A stretch of DNA of 64,000 bases from Lachnospiraceae bacterium. Lineage in GTDB: Bacteria; Bacillota; Clostridia; Lachnospirales; Lachnospiraceae. The stretch lies in NCBI GenBank assembly GCA_017441585.1, contig JAFRWW010000047.1, positions 16,819 to 80,818 of the forward strand, read 5' to 3'. The notes beneath the pieces are model-generated. The model searched no databases and had not been told where the DNA came from. It saw nothing but the letters and a program-made list of their open reading frames with translations. The translations under genes and the position numbers were made by a program. Shown one piece after another: positions 24,827-33,086 of this stretch (its first letter is position 1; every line of letters begins with the position of its first letter).

Positions 24827-25647
24827 TACAGTATTCCTCTTTCCTTTAATGATATAAAATTGTTATCTCCGATTATCACATGATCCATGAGGTTGATCCC
24901 CAGAAGATCCGCTCCGTTTCGCAGTTTCCTGGTAACCTCCAGATCATCTAATGACGGTGATGGATCACCGCTCGGATGATTATGGATCAGTATGATGCCC
25001 ACAGCCGAATGTAATAGGGCATCCCTGAATATCTCTCTTTCGCTGACCATGGAGCTGTTCACCGATCCTCTGGTCATCATTTTCTTTTTGATTATCCCGT
25101 TTTTACCGTCCAGATAAAGCGCCCAGGTTTCTTCCACCTCCAGGGGCTTTAAAGTAGGCAGGAACATTTCAAACACATCCTTACCGGATGTGATGCGCTC
25201 TTTCTTAGAGCCGCCGCCCTTTTCCCACATGCGTCTGGCCAGTTCCGACAGGCATCTTAGCTGTACCGATCTCACCTGTCCCACGCCTTCTATCTGCTGA
25301 AGGGTACCAAGGGGTATCCTGTCCAGATAGGCGATGCCGCCGTATCCTTCGGCGCACTCGATAACGCTTCTGGCCACCTGAGTGACTCTGAGCCTCCCCG
25401 TGCCAAACCTGAAGATCACCGCCAGGAGTTCCTCATCCGTAAGGGCATCCGCGCCATACTTAAGGCATTTTTCTGTCGGGAGCTGATCCGGGGACAGATC
25501 TTTCATCTTTGCGTGAGCGGTTGTCAGATCAGGTCTTTGCTTTTGAGGATCGACGTTTTGATTCTCTGCCTCAATGCTTTGTCTTTCTGTGTCTACGCTT
25601 TGTTTTTCCGCCTCAATGCTTTGTCTTAGTGTATCACTATATGTCAT
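24826..25647 (-). CDS. radC: RadC-family JAMM protein
   Basis: 273 residues: UPF0758 helix-hairpin-helix N-terminal half (LSPDQLPTEKCLKYGADALTDEELLAVIFRFG) and a C-terminal JAMM metalloprotease-like domain with HNHPSGDPSPSLDD. Despite the name, a repair role is doubtful and the substrate is unknown. An extra N-terminal segment (9-36) carries two copies of a Gln/Glu-rich 14-mer (QSIEAEKQSVDTER). The start is ATG at 25647, after GGAAAGGA; a longer frame to 25725 runs through a hairpin. It heads the mre operon. Confidence 0.93.
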   Translation of the reverse strand: MTYSDTLRQSIEAEKQSVDTERQSIEAENQNVDPQKQRPDLTTAHAKMKDLSPDQLPTEKCLKYGADALTDEELLAVIFRFGTGRLRVTQVARSVIECAEGYGGIAYLDRIPLGTLQQIEGVGQVRSVQLRCLSELARRMWEKGGGSKKERITSGKDVFEMFLPTLKPLEVEETWALYLDGKNGIIKKKMMTRGSVNSSMVSEREIFRDALLHSAVGIILIHNHPSGDPSPSLDDLEVTRKLRNGADLLGINLMDHVIIGDNNFISLKERGIL

Positions 25648-25684
25648 ATGATTCCTTTCCCTGCTTTTCCGGGGCATAAGAAAG

Positions 25685-25704
25685 GGGTGCGTATGCACGC
25701 ACCC
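25685..25704 (-). other. 5'-terminal mRNA hairpin of the radC-mre transcript
   Basis: Perfect 8-bp stem GGGTGCGT/ACGCACCC with loop ATGC. The promoter at 25709-25737 places transcription start at about 25702, so the hairpin would form the very 5' end of the mRNA and could protect it from 5' decay. A role as terminator of the upstream gene is less likely because the T tail is weak. Confidence 0.6.
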
Positions 25705-25708
25705 ATCT

Positions 25709-25737
25709 ATGATACCACAAAACATCTATTCGGTCAA
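25709..25737 (-). promoter_or_regulatory. Sigma-A promoter of the radC-mreB-mreCD operon
   Basis: Minus strand TTGACC (25732-25737), 17-nt spacer, TATCAT (25709-25714). Confidence 0.72.
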
Positions 25738-25778
25738 AATATAAGAAAAACAAACACTGAAGACCATAAGCAGACTTA

Positions 25779-25893
25779 ATACGGACGATTTCACATTCTT
25801 CCTGTTTCGTCCGTATGCGTATCAAAGAAATACGGACGAGTATACGTTTCCCTTTTTTTAGTCTGTATCATTACACAGAATTAATACAGACTA
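25779..25893. repeat. Five alternating copies of a 10-mer (ATACGGACGA type)
   Basis: Forward ATACGGACGA at 25779-25788 and 25830-25839, its reverse complement at 25807-25816, then the variant pair TAGTCTGTAT (25859-25868) and ATACAGACTA (25884-25893). Neighbours form perfect 10-bp inverted pairs; the variant pair changes both arms together. It lies 40-155 bp upstream of the radC promoter in a 240-bp gap with no gene. An operator array or structured upstream region is possible. Confidence 0.75.
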
Positions 25894-25963
25894 TTCGAAA
25901 TATATCATTTCCGCTTCCGGCGACTTACATCTGCCAAATAAAAGATTTTCAATAACTATTACT

Positions 25964-26914
25964 CTATGCCTTAAGCGGTGCAAATATCTCTTCCAGTCTG
26001 GTCAACGACAGGCCGACGCATTCACTTATCTTTTCAATGCTGTCACCGGCATTATACATATTTATTGCAATCTTCTCTGTTGTGCGCTCTGCTGCACGTG
26101 CAACTTTCTGATCCGCTTTGGCACGTTCCTCCTTAACCGCCTGATTTACCGCATCTATTTTTTCCTGCTCTATGATCTGTTCTACCTTTGTCATACCAAT
26201 CTCCCTCCTTATTCTCTCTGCTGTCTCCTTATCGATCACCTTATCTGTAAAGGCCAACAAGCACTTATAAACAAATACTGCAGCCTTCTCATCAGTGATA
26301 CGCTTAGCGAAATCTATAGCCACATTAATTGCAATTCTCTTTTCATCAACGCCTTCAAAAGTAAGCGGATAAATGACAAGTTTCATCAAATCTTCATCCG
26401 AAAGTGAAATTTCGGAATCCAGTTTACTTTTTATACCATCATTTATTTCCTTTGTATCAAGTCCTGACAGAAATGCCTCAGTCAGTTTAAATTTTACTGC
26501 ATCCATATCAAGATACGGATCAGTCGTTCCGTGCTTAACATCGGCAGTATATATAATGATGATCTTCAACCTCGGGAAACATCCATTTTCATTATAAAGT
26601 CTCTGGGCAATTCTGGCAATATATCCGATATACTTCTTCTTGTTCTTCTCAGAATACTCACTTTCATAATCCACTATAGCATAGGATCCGTCCTCTAATT
26701 CAAACAGGTTATCAAGTTTGAGTTCATTAGCCTCTATCACAGGCAGATTAGTAGGGTCTGCCCGCTTTACTTTCGGTACGTCTATCCCATATACTGCAAA
26801 TGTCTTACCTTTAAATTCTTCCGCCATCACTTTTGATACAATATCTTTATTCTGATATGCGATGGCAGAATCATTTCTATTAGTTTGCATTTTCTTTACT
26901 TGTTTTCTCTTCAT
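25964..26914 (-). CDS. Rpn/YhgA-like PD-(D/E)XK nuclease family protein
   Basis: 316 residues. The N-terminal half has a nuclease-like core (LKLDNLFELEDGSYAIVDYESEY, then RLKIIIIYTADV), and the C-terminus ends in a helix-turn-helix-like segment (NMYNAGDSIEKISECVGLSLTRLEEIF) typical of recombination-promoting nuclease/transposase_31 relatives in Clostridia. The role is uncertain: DNA cleavage promoting recombination is the best known property of the family. The start is ATG at 26914 with GGAGG upstream. A pentapeptide-repeat small reading frame lies just upstream. Confidence 0.62.
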   Translation of the reverse strand: MKRKQVKKMQTNRNDSAIAYQNKDIVSKVMAEEFKGKTFAVYGIDVPKVKRADPTNLPVIEANELKLDNLFELEDGSYAIVDYESEYSEKNKKKYIGYIARIAQRLYNENGCFPRLKIIIIYTADVKHGTTDPYLDMDAVKFKLTEAFLSGLDTKEINDGIKSKLDSEISLSDEDLMKLVIYPLTFEGVDEKRIAINVAIDFAKRITDEKAAVFVYKCLLAFTDKVIDKETAERIRREIGMTKVEQIIEQEKIDAVNQAVKEERAKADQKVARAAERTTEKIAINMYNAGDSIEKISECVGLSLTRLEEIFAPLKA

Positions 26915-26936
26915 TCTGCATCCTCCAAGTGCTTCC

Positions 26937-27158
26937 TCAAAATGCTTCCTCCAAATACTCACAAACAAATAAAGCAGATTTCTTGATCACAGTTTCTTCT
27001 CTCGCAGATCCTTTTCTCGCAGACCCTTTTCTCGCAGATCCTTTTCTCGCAGATTCGTCTCTTACAGATTCATTTCTAACAGATTCGTCTCTTTCAGAAC
27101 CTTCACATACCAAATATAAATATCCATAGTTCACCGCCTTGCATAACAATCCATGCAA
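26937..27158 (-). CDS. Possible small protein with pentapeptide tandem repeats
   Basis: 73 codons in the same direction as the Rpn-like gene and ending 23 nt before its start. The middle is seven copies of a charged pentapeptide (types RDESV and RKGSA) encoded by a 15-bp tandem repeat; the flanks (NYGYLYLVCEG and SALFVCEYLEEAF) are non-repetitive. No good ribosome binding site is seen before the first ATG. It may be real or only an open frame kept by the repeat period; I recognise no family. Confidence 0.35.
   Translation of the reverse strand: MHGLLCKAVNYGYLYLVCEGSERDESVRNESVRDESARKGSARKGSARKGSAREETVIKKSALFVCEYLEEAF
26995..27099. repeat. 15-bp tandem repeat, seven units
   Basis: Units of CCTTTTCTCGCAGAT type; units 2-4 are almost identical, the outer ones diverged. 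The period is a multiple of three and stays open on the minus strand. Confidence 0.9.
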
Positions 27159-27280
27159 ATGCCAATGATAAAGATATTTATTGAAAAAACAATACTGTAC
27201 GAGTCACACACATATTCAATTATTTCATGGAAATAGCGACAGTCGGAATGTTGTCACTTTTCTTAGAAATGATGTTTGGA

Positions 27281-27315
27281 TTATAAATCAAACAGGGGCT
27301 TATTGCAAGCCCCTG
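27281..27315 (-). terminator. Rho-independent terminator after the membrane pyrophosphatase gene
   Basis: Perfect 9-bp stem CAGGGGCTT/AAGCCCCTG (27293-27301 with 27307-27315), 5-nt loop, TTTGATTT tail on the minus strand. Located 46 nt after the hppA stop. Confidence 0.8.
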
Positions 27316-27360
27316 TGAAGAAACAAATTATTTATTTCTGCCGAACATAATATTTACGGA

Positions 27361-29523
27361 TCAGAAAATATGGAAATGAGCGAACATGGGAGCCATGGTG
27401 TTGGCCACGGTGGATGAGGTCTTAATGAAGATATCAAGAGCTACGCCCACCACGTCCTTACGGGTATCGCCGACGGTATCGCCGACCACGGTTGCCTTGT
27501 GCTCCTCAGAACCCTTCTGGGCGATCTTGGAGACTTCCTTTTCATTACCGTTCTCATCATACTCAACAGCCTTGTACTCAAGCCTGCCGCTTTCCACATA
27601 CTTCTTGGCGTTATCGTAAGCGCCGCCGGAGTTACCCATGAATATGGCGCGGGGAACTGCCACGATGGTCATACCTACCAGGAGTCCGCCCACAAACTCA
27701 GGTCCGAACAAAAAGCCTGAAACCACGGGCACAATCATGGCGATCAGCGAAGGAGTCAGCATCTTACGCAGAGCCTCATTGGCTGCCATATCGATGACAT
27801 GGTTGTAATCGGGTTTTACCTTGCCTTCGATGACGCCGGGCTTGGAGAGCTGTCTCACGCCTTCCTCAGCCATGAGATATGCGGAATCGATAGTGTTACC
27901 GGTAAGCAGTGCGGAGAAAAACTCTACCAGCGCGCCGCCAATGAGTCCGCCCACTACCACCAGGGGTGATGCAAAGTTAAGGTCGGGTATGTCGCCGGTC
28001 ATATAACTGCTGACATATGCAAAGATCAGAGCCACGGTAGCCATGGCTGCGGAACCTATAGCCAGTCCCTTACCTATAGCTGCGGTGGTATTTCCAACTG
28101 CGTCAAGGTTATCGGTGATCTCTCTTACATGGGGATCCAGTTCGCAGGACTCTGCGATACCGCCGGCATTGTCGGCGATGGGGCCGAAGGCATCCTGGGA
28201 TACGATGGCACCTACAAAGGCCAGCATTCCGACGGATGATATAGCCAGGCCGTAGAAACCACAGGTCAGATAAGATATGAGCACTGCCACTCCGATGAGG
28301 GCCACGGGTGCCAGACATGATCTGGATCCTACTTCATCACCCTTGGTCACTACGAAGGCAGGACCTTCCGTTGACATCTGTGCGATACCCTTTACATATC
28401 TGTACTCGGTGCTGGTATAGATCTCGGTGATCCTTCCCACGCCCACGCCTGAGATGATACCACAGGTAGCGGCGATGAAAGGTGAAACCCAGCCCACCTT
28501 AAAGGATACGGGGATAGCCACGCTGTTGAAGAAATAATATGAAAGAGCCAGTCCGAAGATCATGGTGAGACCTGCGGAAAGATAGGTTGCGATATTAAGT
28601 TCCTTTGCGGGGTCATCTCCTGCCTTATGCTTGATGGCATAAAGAAGACCGATGAGACAGCCCACCAGTCCCATGGTAGCCAGGAGTACGGGATAAAAAT
28701 ATGCGTTCTGCTGGAAAGCCACATCCTCTGCAGTGAACATTCTGCTGACGATCAGGATGCTTGCGGAAAGCGTAGCCACAAAGGATTCCAAAAGGTCTGA
28801 GCAGTTACCTGCGATATCGTTTACGTTATCTCCGATGAAGTCTGCGATGGTATTGGGGTTCTTGGAATCATCCTCATCCAGACCGAACTTTGTCTTACCT
28901 ACGATATCTGCGGAGATATCGGCTGCCTTGGTATAGTTACCGCCGGCGATACGGTTGAACATGGCCACTACGGAGCAGCCCAGTGAATAGGTGGACACTC
29001 TGGTCACGATCAGTATCTGGGGCACGTTTGTGAGAAGTCCGTGTCCCGTCCTGGTCAGGTCGAAACCACCGGATATGATGATCAGGGTAGCCAGACCCAG
29101 AAGACCTGCCGCATGAATGGTAATACCTGAAATGATACCGCCTGAAAGAGCCGTCTGTACTGTGGAGCCTATGGAAAGAGTCTCACGGGCAGTATTGGCG
29201 GTCTTTACATTTGCCTTAACGGCACCGATCATACCCAGCACACAGCCGATGGAGCTCATCAGTGCTCCCAGCAGGAAAGTGATACCTGAACTCACCTCTA
29301 TAAAGAGTGAAAAGATCACTGCGATGGCGATGGCAACAGGCACTATCACCTTGTACTCTCTTTTCATGAAAGTCTCAGCGCCGCTGCTGATGATGCCTGC
29401 CAGTTCCTTCATCCTGTCGGTTCCATCCTTCAGCTTCTGAAGGGCGGCATAATTGGCATAAATAAAGATCGCTGCCAGAAACACTGCGATATACACTACG
29501 CATACCAGTACTACATAATTCAT
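27361..29523 (-). CDS. hppA: Membrane-bound ion-translocating pyrophosphatase, K+-dependent type
   Basis: 720 residues, about sixteen membrane helices. Catalytic loops include DISADIVGK (202-210), DFIGDNVNDIAGNCSDLLES (228-247) and the C-terminal GGAYDNAKKYVE. It hydrolyses pyrophosphate and pumps H+ or Na+ outward. At the K+-dependence site the sequence is GNTTAAIGKG (477-486), with Ala481 and Gly484 where K+-independent enzymes have Lys and usually Thr, so it is of the K+-dependent class. Whether Na+ or H+ is pumped cannot be settled by eye. RBS GGAGG precedes ATG 29523. Confidence 0.96.
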   Translation of the reverse strand: MNYVVLVCVVYIAVFLAAIFIYANYAALQKLKDGTDRMKELAGIISSGAETFMKREYKVIVPVAIAIAVIFSLFIEVSSGITFLLGALMSSIGCVLGMIGAVKANVKTANTARETLSIGSTVQTALSGGIISGITIHAAGLLGLATLIIISGGFDLTRTGHGLLTNVPQILIVTRVSTYSLGCSVVAMFNRIAGGNYTKAADISADIVGKTKFGLDEDDSKNPNTIADFIGDNVNDIAGNCSDLLESFVATLSASILIVSRMFTAEDVAFQQNAYFYPVLLATMGLVGCLIGLLYAIKHKAGDDPAKELNIATYLSAGLTMIFGLALSYYFFNSVAIPVSFKVGWVSPFIAATCGIISGVGVGRITEIYTSTEYRYVKGIAQMSTEGPAFVVTKGDEVGSRSCLAPVALIGVAVLISYLTCGFYGLAISSVGMLAFVGAIVSQDAFGPIADNAGGIAESCELDPHVREITDNLDAVGNTTAAIGKGLAIGSAAMATVALIFAYVSSYMTGDIPDLNFASPLVVVGGLIGGALVEFFSALLTGNTIDSAYLMAEEGVRQLSKPGVIEGKVKPDYNHVIDMAANEALRKMLTPSLIAMIVPVVSGFLFGPEFVGGLLVGMTIVAVPRAIFMGNSGGAYDNAKKYVESGRLEYKAVEYDENGNEKEVSKIAQKGSEEHKATVVGDTVGDTRKDVVGVALDIFIKTSSTVANTMAPMFAHFHIF

Positions 29524-29591
29524 TTAGTTTACCTCCTGGTGGAAAATAATTAGTACAAAAAAAGCCGTTTTTTAGAATATCACAAAGTCTG

Positions 29592-30851
29592 TCATGAAAC
29601 AAGTGTACGTTTCATATACTCAAGGGCCATCAAAATCCCCAGTTTTCCATGGGGCCAGGTCAGTCCGCCCTGGAAGTAAACATTATAAGGTTCCTTAAGA
29701 GGGCCGTCGGCGGAAAGTTCTATGGAGGATCCGGACACAAAGGCTCCGGCCGCCATGATCACGGGGCTGTCGTATCCCGGCATATCCCAGGGCTCGGGAG
29801 TCAGATGCGAATCTATGGGAGCCGCAGCCTGTATGCCGCCGCAAAAAGCTTTCAGGGCCTCAGGACTCTCCAATGTCACCGCCTGAATGATATCATAACG
29901 GGGACTGTCAGATGACGGATAGGTTTCATATCCCATCTTCTCAAATACCGCTGCCGCAAAAATGGCCGTTTTAAGCGCACTTGCGGTGACGGTAGGTGCC
30001 AGGAACAGTCCCTGGTAGAAAGCGGGAAGGATCCCCAGTGAAGCCCCCACCTCTTTTCCCAGGCCCGGGGAAGTCAACCGCTTTGCGGCATTTTCCACAC
30101 ATTCCTTTGTTCCCGCTATATATCCGCCTATGGGTGCCAGTCCTCCGCCGGGATTTTTTATCAGGGAGCCCACCACCATGTCAGCGCCCACATCCGAAGG
30201 TTCGATCTCTTCGGTGAATTCGCCGTAGCAGTTATCCACCATCACCTTGATATCGCTTTTGATCCCCTTCACAAATGAGATGAGCTCACCTATCTGTTCT
30301 ACCGACAGAGTGGGTCTGGTCTGGTAACCCTTGGATCTCTGAATGGTCACCAGCCCGGTCTTATCATTGATGGCATTTTTGATCCCATCATAGTCAAAGC
30401 CACCGTCAGGCAAAAGGTCCACCTGTGAATAAGTTATTCCGTACTCCGCCAGAGATCCCATGGAAGGTCTGATGCCTATCACCTCTTCCAGCGTGTCATA
30501 GGGCTTGCCCACCGGACTTAAAAGCTCATCCCCGGGGCGCAGATTAGACATGAGGGCCAGGGCCAGAGCATGGGTCCCGCAGGTGATCTGGGGTCGCACC
30601 AGAGAGTCTTCAGTATGAAACACATCCGCGTATATTTTTTCCAAAGTATCCCTGCCCACATCATTATAACCATAGCCCGTCGTGCCCAAAAGGCAGGCCT
30701 CCGACGCACGGTTTTTCTGCATTGCGGACAGCACCTTGAGCTGACACAGTTCTGCGTTTTTGTCGATTTTTTCAAAACGGGGCTTCAACTGTTCACAGAT
30801 TTTTTCGCCCAGTTCCTCTATCTCTTTTCTTATTCCGAAGGTTTCATACAT
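29592..30851 (-). CDS. YnbB/aluminium-resistance-type PLP enzyme (methionine gamma-lyase family)
   Basis: About 419 residues of the cystathionine-lyase-related YnbB family: LLGTTGYGYNDVGRDTLEKIYADVFHTEDSLVRPQITCGTHA at the N-terminal side, MVDNCYGEFTEEIEPSDVGADMVVGSLIKNPGGGLAPIGGY with the PLP lysine (SLIK). Often named aluminium resistance protein; the true substrate is unknown. The start is ATG at 30851 (TTG 30857 possible) after AGAGGAG. It sits between glutathione peroxidase and hppA. Confidence 0.9.
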   Translation of the reverse strand: MYETFGIRKEIEELGEKICEQLKPRFEKIDKNAELCQLKVLSAMQKNRASEACLLGTTGYGYNDVGRDTLEKIYADVFHTEDSLVRPQITCGTHALALALMSNLRPGDELLSPVGKPYDTLEEVIGIRPSMGSLAEYGITYSQVDLLPDGGFDYDGIKNAINDKTGLVTIQRSKGYQTRPTLSVEQIGELISFVKGIKSDIKVMVDNCYGEFTEEIEPSDVGADMVVGSLIKNPGGGLAPIGGYIAGTKECVENAAKRLTSPGLGKEVGASLGILPAFYQGLFLAPTVTASALKTAIFAAAVFEKMGYETYPSSDSPRYDIIQAVTLESPEALKAFCGGIQAAAPIDSHLTPEPWDMPGYDSPVIMAAGAFVSGSSIELSADGPLKEPYNVYFQGGLTWPHGKLGILMALEYMKRTLVS

Positions 30852-30907
30852 GATCAATTTAGCTCCTCTTTGACATCCGAGCGTTTAGTATTCAATAAGC
30901 TATTTGC

Positions 30908-31447
30908 TTACAGCAATGCCCTAATACACTCTTCTACTTTACTCATATCTGCGATAGGCTCGAAACGGGCCACCACATTTCCCTCGCGATCGACTACAAA
31001 CTTTGTAAAGTTCCACTTGATATCCGATTTTTTATCCCAGTCGGGATCTGCCTCGGCGAACATTTTTTCCAAAAGTGCCTTATAAGGATGCTCCTCAAAG
31101 CCTTCAAATCCTTTCTGTGACTTGAGATAAGTATATAAAGGAAGCTCATCTGCTCCATTGACATCTGCCTTCTTCATCTGGGGAAAAGTGGTATTGTAAT
31201 GCAGTGTGCAGAATTCATGGATCTCCTCATCCGTTCCGGGAGCCTGTCCTCCGAACTGGTTACAGGGGATATCTAGCACCTCAAGTCCCTTGTCGTGATA
31301 ATCCTTATACAGCTGCTCGATGGGCTCGTACTGAGGTGTGAATCCACAGCCTGTGGCGGTGTTCACCACCAGGATCACCTTGCCCTTATAATCTGCCAGA
31401 TTCAGTTTCTCTCCGTTTCCTTTTGTCACTTCATAATCATAGATCAT
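30908..31447 (-). CDS. Glutathione peroxidase-family thiol peroxidase (Cys type)
   Basis: 179 residues, thioredoxin fold. Peroxidatic Cys34 in NTATGCGFTPQY, the Gln of CNQFGGQAPGT and the Trp/Asn of KWNFTKF complete the catalytic tetrad. It has Cys rather than selenocysteine. It reduces organic or hydrogen peroxides, most likely using thioredoxin. The start overlaps the regulator gene by 4 nt (ATGA), so the pair is coupled. Confidence 0.94.
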   Translation of the reverse strand: MIYDYEVTKGNGEKLNLADYKGKVILVVNTATGCGFTPQYEPIEQLYKDYHDKGLEVLDIPCNQFGGQAPGTDEEIHEFCTLHYNTTFPQMKKADVNGADELPLYTYLKSQKGFEGFEEHPYKALLEKMFAEADPDWDKKSDIKWNFTKFVVDREGNVVARFEPIADMSKVEECIRALL

Positions 31448-31911
31448 TTTTGGTCCCTCCTTTGTGTCTTGTTTTCCTTTTCTCCGTCCAACAGCTTATA
31501 CAGCAGACGGTATAACTCTCTCGCATCCTTTTCGTCAAGCGGGACGACACCCTCCGACAGTTTCAAAGGAATATCTTTGCACTGCTCCTTTAATGCATCC
31601 CCCTCGGGAGTTATGCATATGATAGTGATCCTCTCATCGTCCCTTGACCTTTGTCTGGTTACATACCCCATCTTTTCCAGCCTCTTTAAAAGAGGTGTCA
31701 GAGTCCCCGCATCCAGGTGCAGGATACTCCCCAGCTGCCCCACGTTAAGACTTTCATATTCCCAGAGTGCCATGAGCACCACATACTGAGTGTAAGTAAG
31801 TCCCAAAGGTTTCAGATAGGGCGTGTAGCTTCCCACGATCTTCCTGCTGCAGGCATATAAGGGAAAGCATAGCTGATTCTTAAGCAATAGTTGTTCGTAT
31901 TTCTGTGCCAT
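31444..31911 (-). CDS. ohrR: OhrR-type MarR-family peroxide-sensing repressor
   Basis: 155 residues: winged helix with LDAGTLTPLLKRLEKMGYVTRQRSRDDERIT. Cys15 in NQLCFPLYACSR aligns with the peroxide-sensing Cys15 of Bacillus OhrR, and Cys21 could form a disulfide. It is expected to repress its own operon, which includes the peroxidase, until oxidised by organic peroxide. A perfect palindrome lies between the -35 and -10 of its promoter. Confidence 0.9.
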   Translation of the reverse strand: MAQKYEQLLLKNQLCFPLYACSRKIVGSYTPYLKPLGLTYTQYVVLMALWEYESLNVGQLGSILHLDAGTLTPLLKRLEKMGYVTRQRSRDDERITIICITPEGDALKEQCKDIPLKLSEGVVPLDEKDARELYRLLYKLLDGEKENKTQRRDQK

Positions 31912-31939
31912 TATATTACCCCGCGTGCTTTATCTTTTG

Positions 31940-32872
31940 TCATATTATATTGTGCAAAATATATTTTGTCAAGCCCTCATCTTTATATTTCTCATCAAAA
32001 GGATCCAGCCAGACAGTATCCTTTTCCCGCTTAAACCAGGTCACCTGGCGCTTGGCAAAATGCCTGGTGTCCCGCTTTAAGATCCGCACAGCTTCCTGCA
32101 GGTCATACTCTCCGTTGAGATATCCCAGGATTTCCTTATAACCAAGGCCCTTCATGCTCACATAGGAAGAATCCAGTCCCTGAGCCTTGAGAGCCTTCAC
32201 CTCATCCAAAAGTCCTGCTTCCATCATCATATCCACCCGCCGGTCAATGCGCTCATACACACGTTCCCTGTCGGTATTTAATACTATATAGGTAAAATCA
32301 TAGGGAGAATTTTTTTGTGACTGCTCCAGATTGTGTTTCGACATCTTCTCACCTGTGGTCATATGATACTCCAGAGCCCTCATGACTCGTTTTACATTGT
32401 TTTTATGAATGGCAGCGGCGCCTTCGGGATCCACTTTCTTAAGCCTTCCATACAGGGCATCAGGCCCTTCTTTATCCAGATAGTCCGACAGTTCGTCACG
32501 GACCTTTGATGGTTCTTCCTCGGTGAAATCTATGTCATAAAGCACCGCCTGGATATAAAAGCCTGTGCCGCCGCAGATGATGGGGACGTTGCCTCTTTCA
32601 TATATCCCCTCCATGGCCTCACACGCACGCTTTTTGAATTCATGTACCGACCAGGGTTCAAAGGGAGAAAGGATATCAATGAGATGATGCCTTACCCCCT
32701 GCATTTCCCCGGGAGTGATCTTCGCGGTACCTATATCCATCCCCCGATATACCTGCATGGAATCGGCGCTTATCACCTCTCCACCGATTCTTTTTGCCAG
32801 TTCAACGGAGAGAGCGGTTTTTCCCACTGCGGTAGGGCCGGCGATGATTATCAGTTTTTTCCTGTTACACAT
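31940..32872 (-). CDS. miaA: tRNA dimethylallyltransferase
   Basis: 310 residues: P-loop GPTAVGKT, then SADSMQVYRGMDIGTAK and ICGGTGFYIQAVLYDIDF. It transfers dimethylallyl to N6 of A37 in tRNAs reading UNN codons; the product is the substrate of MiaB, also in this window. The start is ATG at 32872. The frame remains open upstream to 32962, but that part is repeat sequence and is not expected in the protein. Follows mutL across a repeat-filled gap. Confidence 0.95.
   Translation of the reverse strand: MCNRKKLIIIAGPTAVGKTALSVELAKRIGGEVISADSMQVYRGMDIGTAKITPGEMQGVRHHLIDILSPFEPWSVHEFKKRACEAMEGIYERGNVPIICGGTGFYIQAVLYDIDFTEEEPSKVRDELSDYLDKEGPDALYGRLKKVDPEGAAAIHKNNVKRVMRALEYHMTTGEKMSKHNLEQSQKNSPYDFTYIVLNTDRERVYERIDRRVDMMMEAGLLDEVKALKAQGLDSSYVSMKGLGYKEILGYLNGEYDLQEAVRILKRDTRHFAKRQVTWFKREKDTVWLDPFDEKYKDEGLTKYILHNII
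31944..31972 (-). promoter_or_regulatory. Consensus sigma-A promoter of ohrR-gpx
   Basis: Minus strand perfect TTGACA (31967-31972), 17-nt spacer, perfect TATAAT (31944-31949): the strongest promoter in the window, as expected for a promoter normally held off by a repressor. It lies inside the 3' end of miaA. Confidence 0.9.
31955..31968. promoter_or_regulatory. Candidate OhrR operator
   Basis: A perfect 14-bp palindrome CAAAATATATTTTG that overlaps the last bases of the -35 box and fills the spacer. AT-rich dyads in this position are typical for MarR/OhrR repressors; binding is inferred. Confidence 0.6.
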
Positions 32873-32914
32873 TGTAGTATTATCTTTTATCTGAAGTATT
32901 TGTCTTGCCAAACA

Positions 32915-32975
32915 TATAAAGATTCTTCGCTCAGAATGACAATCATTCAAAATGACAGTCATTCAAAATGTCATT
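32915..32975. repeat. Half copy of the dispersed repeat plus 16-bp tandem units
   Basis: 32915-32941 matches the right half of the dispersed element (TATAAAGATTCTTCGCTCAGAATGACA). It runs into AATGACAATCATTCAA / AATGACAGTCATTCAA / AATGTCATT (32935-32975), a 16-bp tandem repeat of about 2.5 units. Confidence 0.7.
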
Positions 32976-32993
32976 ATCTTAATTTTTACATAA

Positions 32994-33073
32994 GGGATAT
33001 CCCGAACATGAAGGTGACCTTTTAAGCGAGTTGGTTTTCTGTCTGAGCGTAAAAGGCCACCTTCATGTGAGGG
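32994..33073. repeat. Hairpin repeat with conserved loop, copy 1
   Basis: A 17-bp stem (33007-33023 with 33051-33067) with one A-C mismatch on the plus strand that is a G-U wobble on the minus strand. The loop on the minus strand contains CGCTCAGACAG...ACTCGCTT (26 nt, 33024-33049). Outer CCC (33001-33003) can pair with GGG (33071-33073), and a GGGATATCCC palindrome (32994-33003) adjoins. It lies 14 nt after the mutL stop. The same loop recurs at 50486-50512. Confidence 0.8.
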
Positions 33074-33086
33074 TAAAGTAGTGAGT

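Noticed and set aside
25859..25893. Hairpin as intrinsic terminator of the Rpn-like gene
   Set aside because: On the minus strand it is followed by A residues, not T.
29535..29575. AAAAAA-CGGC-TTTTTT hairpin between the YnbB-type gene and hppA
   Set aside because: Only A-T pairs in the stem; too weak to call a terminator with confidence.
32873..32962. N-terminal extension of miaA (MTVILNDCHSERR...)
   Set aside because: Encoded by tandem and dispersed repeats; the normal MiaA start is ATG 32872 next to the P-loop.
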